In this document: positions 1-9,724 of the stretch, piece after piece | Layout of the letters: each line of letters opens with the position of its first letter | Numbering within the stretch: the stretch's first letter is position 1 | NCBI GenBank assembly: GCA_029945375.1 | Contig: CM057061.1 | Coordinates: 2,170,001 to 2,234,000, forward strand | Direction of reading: 5' to 3' | DNA: 64,000 nt | From: Agaricus subrufescens | Taxonomy: Eukaryota > Basidiomycota > Agaricomycetes > Agaricales > Agaricaceae | The notes under the pieces: generated by a model | The model's database searches: none | Told to the model about the DNA's origin: nothing | The model's input: only the letters and a program-made list of their open reading frames with translations | Made by a program: the position numbers and the translations under genes

Positions 1-1561
1 AAGTGATTTTGACCATCGTACGGCTGTTATCGCCTCTACTTTCGTTAACCTGACTACGCTGGAGCATAGGCTCGAATGTTAGTCCAGTTCGAGCGGACAC
101 AAATCTCTTTTACCTAAGCAGGAGAACCTTTCGGCACGGACAGCCGCCTCGATAAAATGTATGAGAGGTATCAAATTATCTGCTCCCTGGGGTACAAGCA
201 CAAAGTATCACAAGCTTTTCTCCAGCCACCGCTTTCCTTATTGCGTGCCCTCTCTTCCCCTATCTCCACCCATTTTCGAGCCACCGTCTTGGACCTCTGA
301 ATTTGCGTATAGTGCCTTTATCTGGTTGATGGGCTCGGCAGCGACGCTCCCAATCTACTAGATTTCCGTTACTTCTTTTTGCTTGCTACATGTGAGCACA
401 TGGAAATGTGGGGTCCTGTACGCAGTCCAATTACGCTTTTGCATGACAACCGGCGAAGAGAAGGTGACGGTGACAACGGCTCGGGAAGCACTCAGCCCCG
501 ACACGGGGAAAGGACGCAACAAAATTAGCCATAATATGATCTACAGTACCATGGCCAGCTTTTCCGTTCGGGTGTCGGGTGCGGCGATAAAGAATGAGGA
601 AGAATAGCGATATGTCGCCAGCACGAAGGTTCCGCTTTGGTTCCGCCAATCGACTTGGACCTACGCTATCATTGCTTGCCCCTGCCCCCATGCCACCAGG
701 GGCTCACACACTCACTATTAACTCATGAAAGAACGTATATTCAGGCTCTCATTGCTGCAGCATAATTGACATTCAGAGTGAGTGACTGCGACATGACGCT
801 GCCACTGCTGAGATCTCATCACATCATTGTTTTAAAGGCTTGGCGATCCTCAGACAGACTCGTATTTGCATGTCCCGTGGATATTGTCAGCGATACACAG
901 CATGACGATTATGACGACAGACCCTTTACCGGTCAACTCTCTTTGAAGGATCCCCTCATCCTGATGATATTGAGTTTCCGTCAGGAACATATGTCACTAC
1001 GAACTCGTCGTACCTACAACTGTCTCGCGTCGTCTGTTTGTGGAGGAAGGAGGATTGCATTCCGAGTGATACAATGTTTCACTACACCTTGAAAGGGATT
1101 TCTCCGCCGAGATGAATCACTTCAACGAGGCTAAGAAAGCTATATGGCAAGGACAATCATAGCAGCCAGAAATACATATCTGATGTCCAGTCACCTGCAT
1201 TGGGGTATGAGCAGAGTGAAGATGTTGAGCAACAGAGGATCGTCCTTATGTCGATGGGTGTGTATTATCAAGAAGTATTTATACGGCTACTTTGTTTACA
1301 AGCCAAGAACGTCACGCTTGCTATTTCTTTGTCTTCAGGTAAAGAGAAGGAAGTGTTCGTACCAATAACTCGAATAACTCAGAATTGTTTGTCAGTGCTA
1401 CGAGGTTGAGTATGTGGGATCTCTGGCTGTGTTTGGTTCTAAACTGTGCCAATCTGTCAATGTACAGCCAAATCAACTCCCACGCCCGCTCGTCTCACCT
1501 TGCTCACCTCCAGCTAAACTTTTCTAACACAACTCTCTGACTAATATCACCACACACCACT
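1..1561. other. Gene-poor left edge
   Basis: I see no recognisable gene here. Open frames are all shorter than about 110 codons, overlap one another on both strands and show no family motif. The last 100 bases (about 1460-1561) are pyrimidine- and CA-rich with CACCACACACCACT just before the ATG at 1562, and are the likely core promoter and leader of the NACHT gene. A decayed gene cannot be excluded. Confidence 0.4.
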
Positions 1562-4500
1562 ATGAGCTCAGGTTCAAAACGGCACAAAGCCAAGGGATTT
1601 ATCCGCAATATCTTTTCCAACAGCAAGAAGGGCAAGGCTCCGTCTCGAGGTCTGTACTCATTCGTTTGCCTTCGCGTTATATTCCGCTCATGTTCATGTT
1701 CAATTTAGATCGTAACGAGAATTTACCGGTTACTTTTCCGGCTACTGATTCTTCTGATCGTGTCGTGGATGCAGCATCAGCTAGCGCCAGTACGCCCAGG
1801 ATCGGCATACATGAGGCTGCACCTCAAGGTCACGAGAACTTTAATGAGCGGTAGCGTAGCATACTGACTGAGTACCTAGTTACTGGACTTCAATCGACCT
1901 CAGGTGGCGGTTTTTTCTCCAACGCTGGTCACTTCTCCGTGAACAATTCTGTAATGATGGACAATCCTACCATCCACATTCATGAAGGGAGTGTAAGAAA
2001 AGGCACAGGTACGAGAATTATTACGGGGTATATTGTATGTATGGTTAATGAATTGCTGCAGCCATGGAGCGACTTCTCGCGCACAGTATCCAGGGTGCAG
2101 CATATGATTCCTCCGCTCGCTACCCTCCCCCCAGATGTCACCCCGATACTCGCATTGAAATCAATGAATATCTCATAACCTGGTTCTACGACGAAGAAGA
2201 GCAGAAGTTGTTCATCTGGGTCTACGGCCCTGCTGGTGTCGGTAAATCTGCAATCATGCAGACCCTTGCAGACAAGCTGGCCGAGTCGAAACACCTCGGA
2301 GCCTCCACATTTGTGTCCCGTCCCAACGGACGCAATAGCTCTCAACAGCTGGTCATCACCATTGCCTACCAGCTTGCAGTGCACATCGAGGACTACTGCA
2401 CCTTCGTCACCGAGAAACTGAACCGAGATCCTGCGCTCGTCGATAAAGGAATGCAGGAGCAGTTCAAGACTTTCATAGTTGAACCGTTTGTTGAAAAGAG
2501 GATTGGAGCTGGTAAACACTCGTGGGGTATCATACTGGATGGGCTCGACGAGCTCGATGCACATGATCCACAGCAAGAGATCATTCGCCTCATCGCCGAC
2601 TTGGTTGTCCAGCATCCCGATGTTCCTCTCCGCTGGCTCGTTGCGAGTCGCCCGGAGCCACATATTGTTGACACGTTCAATGAAGACAATATACTGCCTG
2701 CACACGTGAAAGTGCATGTTCCTGCAAACTCGAAGGAATCTCGCCGAGACGTGGAGCGTTTCCTAAGGGCTAGCCTAGAGGGAATTCGAAGAAAGTTTCC
2801 GCGGACTGTACCAAAGCAATGGCCTAACGAGGAGCAATTCTCGCAGCTAGCTGATGCCACGTCTGGTCTGTTTGTGCTCGCTGATACGGCAATTCGGTTC
2901 ATTGGTGATCCACGATATGCCAACCCTACCTTGCGCCTCAACCAGGTCCTATCTGCTCTTAATCGTCTCCCAACCTCTGTCTCCTACATTCAACCTTTCG
3001 CTCGCTTGGATGCCCTGTATACGAGTATCCTCTGTTCCATCCCGTCTGATGTGTGGCCGACAACGAAACGAGTGCTTGGTGCGCTGCTCTATGCACAAGA
3101 AGAGGGGATGAAACACGTTCTAAAGCTATTGATGGCTATATCGGTAGTCCTGAACCTGGATCTGAGCACCATCTACGCTTCAGTCAATGGCTGTTACTCA
3201 CTGCTTGACACTTCCGATCCTGAAGATGCCCATTGGAAGCCAGCAGCTTTCTATCATGCTTCATTTGGAGATTACCTGCTGGATCCGACCCGATCCGAAC
3301 ACTTTTCTATCTCCCTTCAAGACGTTGAGGATGACTTGCTTCAGTCATCCCTCACCATTTGGCAAGACTTTCGAATAACCTGCCCTCCAACACCAGGTAG
3401 ATTGACACTGTATAATCAGGCTCACAATTTAGTAACACCGACTCTTCAGGCCTGTCATATGAGGACAGATGGTCGAAATACATTTCGTCATTGATCTCAG
3501 TTGAACGGTGAGTGGGAGTATCTAGCAATGTACTTATTCGTGATACTGACCTATTTGGTAGTGTCACTATTCTTCAGTTCGACATAATATGGTATATCCA
3601 CGCAGCACTCTTCACATTATTGGTTGAAAAGCACGATTTAAAAAACGAAGAGCTATTCCCGTCTGATAGAGATAAGAATCAGTGCTTTGATCTACTGAGC
3701 CAGTTAGAAGGTGCTACTATGTGTGATGGATTTCGTATGACTCGGAAATTATCAGAGTTTCTTCTTTGGCTGTTTGATGTATGGGAGGTCAGTGATCATC
3801 CAGCATTTTTGGTAAATTGCATCTCATTGGGCTCTAATATAGGTCTACCGGGGAGAGCTTGCTGCTAGAGGTATTATCCAGGAGGTGGGATTGGGATCAG
3901 TCCAGTTTGCGCAAGTTCAAACCTCTCCAGCTCGGGTGCAAGTCATTCAAGCTAAGTCAAAATTGAAGGAGATAAGATATTCAACTGTAAGTGTCAACCT
4001 ATTTATGCTATGATATTTGCTAATCCTAGCTTTAGAATGATTTTGGAGAAATTCTCGCTAGCACGCCCCAGCTCGAATTACGTTTTCCACAAATACCAGT
4101 CCTAGCTTGTGGGAGTCCAGGGAATGGCTCTCTGGTGTTCAGACATCTGGCTAGTGTCTCAGACCTAGAGTTTCATGGTCTAGATGCTTTACTTCTTCAA
4201 GCTGGAGCTCCAGTCTGGATATATTTTGTGGTCCCTTATCCCCACTCCATCATCTACCATAATGCTGATCATTATCTTAGTGATAGCCTTCAGGTTATCT
4301 CAGCCAACCATTCACAGACTACACCAGAGAGTTGGCCCAGCAAGGAGCAGCTCCTGATACTTGCAGATGCTGTCTCTCACCACTCTGCCTTTGCTCCTTT
4401 GGCTATCCAATTCATGAAAAATCCTCATCATGGCAACCCTATTTCTTGTCTTGATCAGCTTATAGCTCTTATTGATAGGGTTACTCCTACTAGTGATCAA

Positions 4501-5691
4501 CCATTCATCTATATTGATGCTCTATACACCCACATCCTCACCTCAATCTCTTCTGACATATGGCCTACTATACACCAAGTCTTGGGTGCTTTTCTCTGTG
4601 GTATACCAAAGAATTGGTCTGTTTTGCAAACTCCCAAGGGTATTTCTGTGGTTCTTGGCATTGAGCTGAGTGTAGTCTATGCTGCACTCAGTGGCTGCTC
4701 TATGGTCCAGCTGCCTCCAGAAAATGAAAATTCCCCTCTGGAAAGAGTAGTCTTCTCTCACCCTTCATTTTATGAATATTTGGTGGATCCTGCTAGATCC
4801 AAAAAATTTCATATCTCCTTGAAAGACACACAGAATCTGGTATGGAAGCTGCTGATTGACATTTGGCAAGACTTTAAAAAGGCTTCTGATGGAAAACCTG
4901 GTGAGTTCATATAATAATATGCCTTAATATATTGTCATCAATTCTTCAGATACCCACAAGTGGCATGAGTATTGCTCACAGTATCATTCTGGTGTCAATC
5001 TGATGACCAAGTTCAACCTCAATTTATGTGAAGATGTCCATGATGCCCCCACATTTTCACTCAGGCAATATAACCCTGCTGAACTCAGATCAAGCCAAAT
5101 TCAGGATTATGTCTTTAATTTACTTGGCCAACTGGATTTCATTACCATATATTGGAGCTGCTGGGTCTTTTGGGATGGTTTTATCACCTGGTTACTTGCA
5201 ATTTGGAATGTAAGCCAACAGTTTTGAAACCATTTTTTTGGCTCATCCAAATCATAGATGTATGAGGAAGAGCTTACTAGCAGAGATCTTGTTCATGGAA
5301 TCCAATTTCAGTATCTGCAATTTGATCATCTTGAGTGGAACAAAGTACTCCCTCATGTGCTGCTCAGTGGTATAGGCCCACAAAAGCACAAATTCCTGGG
5401 GAACTATGTGAGATCTAATCTCTTTTAAGCAATCTGACTTCCTGACATTCTATTGTCCAGCCAAAATCACCTGAAGAATTTGAAGAATACATATCAGGCC
5501 TTCAGCTTTTCCAGCAACACAGGCCAGACCTTCAAGTCTTGATAGGTGGATGTCCAGGATACAAGTTTGCAGTTTTTGAGTATAAGTATACTGAAGATGA
5601 CTTGAAAGAAAAGATCCACCAGCCAAGAGAGAGGAAGCAGAAAGCTGGAGATTTAGGATATTATATTATTCCCTATCCCGATCAAGTGTAA
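1562..5691 (+). CDS. NACHT NTPase (NLR-like) with an in-frame, P-loop-less second copy of its C-terminal half
   Basis: This is a STAND-type NTPase of the large Agaricomycete NACHT family, presumed to act as a cytosolic signalling switch; its ligand is unknown. The start at 1562 opens a basic N-terminus (GSKRHKAKGFIRNIFS). The inferred exons 1562-1649, 1709-1828 and 1904 onward keep frame and give the family's GGFFSNAGHFSVNNS segment. The main exon has P-loop GPAGVGKSA (near 2230) and Walker B ILDGLDELD (near 2540), then the winged-helix-like region with RLDALYTSILCSIPSDVWPT. After introns near 3395-3450, 3507-3560, 3788-3842 and 3987-4035, the first unit ends in WIYFVVPYPHS. The same uninterrupted frame then continues (DHYLSDSLQ...) into a second unit beginning after the NACHT domain (YIDALYTHILTSISSDIWPT) and ending GYYIIPYPDQV-stop at 5691. 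The second unit has no P-loop. Whether one mRNA spans both units is inference; two genes or a partly decayed duplicate remain possible. Confidence 0.8.
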
Positions 5692-5694
5692 CTG

Positions 5695-5784
5695 CAATTT
5701 CTCCTTGACTGTAGTGATTTTTTTTTTGGCTATTGATTTTTTTGCTGTTTGAGTATAGTCACAATTTCACCTTGACTGTAGTGA
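5695..5784. repeat. Short direct repeat pair just after the NACHT stop codon
   Basis: A 23-nt segment at 5695-5717 recurs with one mismatch at 5762-5784; the shared core is CCTTGACTGTAGTGA. The copies are 44 bases apart, with two T-runs between them, and lie within 100 bases downstream of the NACHT stop codon, at the boundary with the KRE6/SKN1 remnant. It could be a duplicated 3' untranslated segment or a rearrangement scar. Confidence 0.7.
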
Positions 5785-5794
5785 ATTTCTTTTG

Positions 5795-8640
5795 CTAAGG
5801 ACCGGAAATAGTTATTGCATTGGTGTTGTACTCATAATTGTGGGTGAACGGCGCAAACTGGGCAGGCCGAGATGTGACTTGGGCCACACCACTTGTCTTG
5901 TTGATTTCAATTTCAAAGATATCGAATTCAGGTGCTCCGTGACCCTTGGTATGCATAGGACCTGGATGATCTGTGTTGTGGCAAGAACATGCTCTGAGAA
6001 ACATTAGCTAGATGTAGAATATTCAAAATGAAGGACATATGTCAACTCAACTCTATGTTGTAATTCAACCTCAATCTATTGGAGTGGAGGGCCGCCGCAG
6101 GACTAAGACCATCAGGATTTGTCTGATTGGGAAATGTTCTCATATCAAAGGAATCATATGTGTATAGCCATATCCCGTTGGTGGTTGCTCTATATCCTGG
6201 TCTTGCCAGGTTTCCCATTGTCCAGACACCAGGCCACTATTGAGGGTATGGTCAGCTCATATCCTAACAATGTAGGAAGAGGGAACTGACGTATCCTTTG
6301 ATATTCTTGCCCAATCCTGGGAAGACGACCTCAACTTTGATGTAACCTTGGGTAAAGTAGAATTTGTTGCATGATTGAAGCATCCCACCATGATAATTCA
6401 GGTCGCTGATACAGCCTGCACCGTTTTATGCATAGAAAATGTACTAGCTAGCATTTACAAGGGTATCACACCCACTAGCTAAGGTGCAGGGTCAGAACCT
6501 AACCATCTCTTGACACCTCAATAGTATATCCTGCAGTTTAATAAACCCGCCTTGACTCTTATATGGGAAAACTGTACTGTGTAAGGCAAATATAGTCACT
6601 AGCTACCAGGAATGATCTGAGTAGAGGCATTAGACCGGGTAGTGACAACTAGTTAGGCCAAAATACGACTGTGACGCTCTAGCTACCTAGATGAAAAGTC
6701 AATTTATGCTTAGCTAAACTAAGGATCACTCATCCAGAGATATACTTTCCAAAGCAGTTGATCTGCAGGAGACATTGGCCCAGACAGGGAGTGGCTATCA
6801 CGCAAACTAGTGAGCTGAAATCCCATCAGATTATCATGGACCCACTAGCTAGCCGGACATATCACTGATTAGGATTCTCATCACATATTGATAATGAATC
6901 TGAGCGGGTAGAATGTTCAGCAAAGCGGCCTTTGACATTCTGAACCCTGACAATGTACCCATGTGGAGCTCAGGGGTAGCACAATGAAGACTAGCTACCA
7001 TTGTTAGATGGACGGGGTAAGGTGCTAAGTGACATCAGACAGCACCTGCTCCAACCATGATTATTGGTGCGGATAAGATCTATCCGTACCCTCAGCCCAG
7101 TCCATACGATACCCTTAGTAATAGTAGAACTAGTTTGTTAATATTTGTACACATAATGTGAATATAAAAACCCTCTAGCTAGCATCAAGAAAGGCAAGCA
7201 ATCTCCTGCCCGTGTCTAGCTTTGAGGATCATGATTTGTAAAGTAGCAATCTAATAAGTGAATAACAACTAGCTTGCAAGAGAGCTTCTAGAAAAAAACT
7301 CAGACTAGTTCAGCAGTTCATGTCGGAGACATTACCCGTTCAGAGAATTCACTAAGTTGCCAGTGATACGATAGTTTAAGAGACTAGCTAGGCTATCATT
7401 GCATGCTTATATCCAGCAGAGGTGTAAGTCAGTGCTAGCTTGAGTTGTAATTGCGGAGTCGGTGGATAACTGGCAAGTTAGATCATTGCAGCTCTTCATT
7501 AAATGTCATTGGTGTGACTTAGCTTGGTTACAACGCAGTAGCTAGAGTTCAAAGTTCATGTAGCCCTTCAACCCATTCGTAGCTAGAATAAGTTTGAGGA
7601 TTCTTTGATTTGGAATTCCTTCTTTATTAACCTTTTAACTTCAGAATAACCTTTTCTCTCAAATATCTCCCCACAAACTTGCATTTACGAGTACTAGTTA
7701 GTGAAGTGTGGTGTGGTTTATAAACTAGCTACACCTTTAACGTTTCATTTACCACCTCTACATCATGGTTGTCAGCAAGAGTGAATGGAGCAGTCAAGCC
7801 AGTGATGCCGTCAACGAAGGAGGGATTATCGAGAAGAAGGGGTACTGACCAGAAGTAAGGTGAAGTTGGATGGTGTTAGTCAAATCAGGGGCTATGACGA
7901 GAGTACCATTGCGGGTGGTGAGTTGTTGCGGGTCATACCACTCCAAATATCCGGTTTGGCCTACCAGAGCTCAGCAGCTTCCTAGAAGGGGTCGTCACCG
8001 GGATAGAATGACCTGCCGTACCAGTTGAATTTGTCGGAGAAAATGAGCTCATATTCTTTGCTGTAGAAACAAAACCAATACAATACTGCATTTTTTTGGG
8101 ATGTCACAATCTATAGGGTCTGAAAGATGAAATAGGGCAGGTAATTGTACTGTAGACAAGGATTGAGAACGGAATACAGGAGGAGATGCTGATTTACCTG
8201 TGTTGTCAACGTGTATATCCTGAATGACCGAATCATTCCGTCCCTGGCCACAGAAAATCGCAAGATCTGGTAGAACACAAAGGTGAGAAGGGCATGGATG
8301 AGGCCGAGGACAACAGAGGCATTCAGGATGTCCCTCCAAGGAAAGGTGAATTTTCGGCCTCCCAGAGCGCCTTTCTTGACAGATCTTGGAGGAACTCTTC
8401 CTCTACTAGAGCATCAAGCTCATCGAGCACAGTATCATAGGGGTATGTGACAAGGCGGAGGCAGTGGAGGACAAACGGACGGCGGACCGGTTCTGGAGTT
8501 GGCTGGTGGTGAATGGCGGGGACGAGAGGGCAGCTAAGGAGGGCGAGAGTGGCTGGATGAGCAACGAGCAGTTTATTGCACAAGGATACGATTGCGATCG
8601 CTACTGTTTGGGGATACTGAGGCTATGAGATCAGAGGACG
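5795..8640 (-). pseudogene. KRE6/SKN1-type GH16 beta-glucan synthesis protein, decayed and truncated
   Basis: In live homologues this is a type II membrane protein of the secretory pathway needed for beta-1,6-glucan synthesis. Reading leftwards, pieces appear in family order: a probable transmembrane stretch (LNASVVLGLIHALLTFVFYQ, about 8240-8320); LIFSDKFNWYGRSFYPGDDPF split over about 7985-8050; GYLEWYDPQQLTTRNGTLVI (about 7890-7960); LLDNPSFVDGITGLTAPFTL (about 7750-7830); LNYHGGMLQS and FTQGYIKVEVVFPG (about 6300-6410); [21 protein letters not shown] and AAALHS (about 6090-6230); and the GH16 acid motif in GAPEFDIFEIEIN (about 5890-5930). Evidence of decay: a TGA replaces the Trp expected after YNIELS (near 6030), the N-terminal pieces lie in different frames with a stop, the 3' half of the catalytic domain is absent, and 1.3 kb of foreign-looking sequence separates two blocks. 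The 5' limit is uncertain. Unannotated introns might rescue some breaks but not the missing C-terminus. Confidence 0.75.
6425..7740. repeat. CTAGCTAG-rich insertion-like segment inside the KRE6/SKN1 remnant
   Basis: About 1.3 kb separates two consecutive coding blocks of the glucan-synthesis remnant (one ending in ...HDVE near 7742, the next starting SDLNYHGG near 6410). It contains no plausible reading frame. CTAGCTAG or close derivatives recur throughout, including 6444-6452, 6845-6853, 7175-7183 and 7384-7391, with further TAGCTA/ACTAGCT copies near 6475, 6680, 6993, 7265, 7435, 7545 and 7725. On the minus strand it is bounded by GTAAAT-like donor and GCAG acceptor sequences, so it could be spliced as an oversized intron. 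I found no clear terminal inverted repeats or target-site duplication. A non-autonomous element or an expanded intron both fit. Confidence 0.55.
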
Positions 8641-8679
8641 AGGCGTGAATGAGCATGAACGGAGCGGGACAAGTCGAGA

Positions 8680-9678
8680 ACACAATGTCACAATCTCGCA
8701 GAGCTGTTCCCCATCCCTTGATTCTATCACGTAGTCTTGTCTTCCAAATCATCATAAGTGAGCAATTGAGTTGTTACAAGGCTACTCAATTATTTCTCAA
8801 GTTTTGGGATATCATCCCTAAAAAAAAAACATCAGAAAGCAGGTTTTGAAATAGGTTTTCAGAAGGTTTCAAGTTTACCGATCTCGCACAAAGTTGAGAG
8901 TCTTCAATCCACGAGCAGCAGTAATCTGTAAAACTGCTTGTCCAACCTGAAAATAAGAAACCTAGACTCAGTATGTGTGCTAGTAAAAACAAAAACAGAA
9001 AAACGTACAGCACTAGTTGCTCCATTCTGCATAACCCAATCTCCCTCTTTCAACTCCACATAATCCCTCAACATACTATACGCCTAGGAGGATTGACCTT
9101 TAAGACGAACATGAACGACAATCATCTCCCTCATCGCAAAAAAAACGCACGGTAATAGTAGCACCACCCACCTCCGAAATCCCATCCCTATTCGGAATCT
9201 TAACAACATCACCAACCTCAACATTCCTATCCATACACTAAGTCCCCATCTGCCGCTTATTCATAATAACCAATCTCTAACCCTTAATTTCCCACCACCA
9301 CCACCGTTATTATTACCATTACCAACAGCAGTAACCCTCGCCAAACCCTCATTTCCACTTACAATACCACCGATATTCACCCTTACTAGCCTTGGCAGGG
9401 TACACACCTTCAATGATGTTGATATCCGTAGGGTTTATAGGAGATAACAAAAATTGGATGTTGAGCGTACCAGCAGGGGTGGTGGTAGAGGTGGAGTGTG
9501 ATCCCGGTAGAGACACGACTTTCAAAACTTGTGTCGGATCACCAGTCTGTGAATACATCACAGCACGGTTAAGAAACCTTGTGTACAATGACAGAAATTG
9601 CCAAGAAAATCCGCCCGCATTGCGGAAATTATGAATCACCAGTGGGCGTCGCGGTTGTCGTAAGAAGGAAAGCATCAT
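8680..9678 (-). pseudogene. Mitochondrial 2-enoyl thioester reductase (ETR1/MECR) fragment, decayed
   Basis: Live homologues are NADPH-dependent MDR-superfamily reductases that catalyse the last step of mitochondrial fatty acid synthesis. The 5' part reads clearly: NRAVMYSQTGDPTQVLKV, then FLLSPINPTDINIIEGVYPA (about 9400-9570), which is the family hallmark. Then, in shifted frames, come GGIVSGNEGLARV (9340-9370), VIMNKRQMGT followed by TAG where Trp is expected (near 9240), GDVVKIPNRDGISEVGGATI, SMLRDYVELKEGDWVMQNGA (near 9040), GQAVLQITAARGLKTLNFVRDR (8880-8950, the start of the Rossmann domain) and LTYDDLEDKTT then TGA (near 8730). A TAA replaces the Tyr-like position after DDIPKLEK (near 8800). 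At least three frameshifts and three stops plus loss of the C-terminal half make this a pseudogene. The break point abuts the KRE6/SKN1 remnant. Confidence 0.85.
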
Positions 9679-9724
9679 TCTTTGGAGCCCTTATTGCCTT
9701 GTACTAAATTTAGATTATTCCCAT

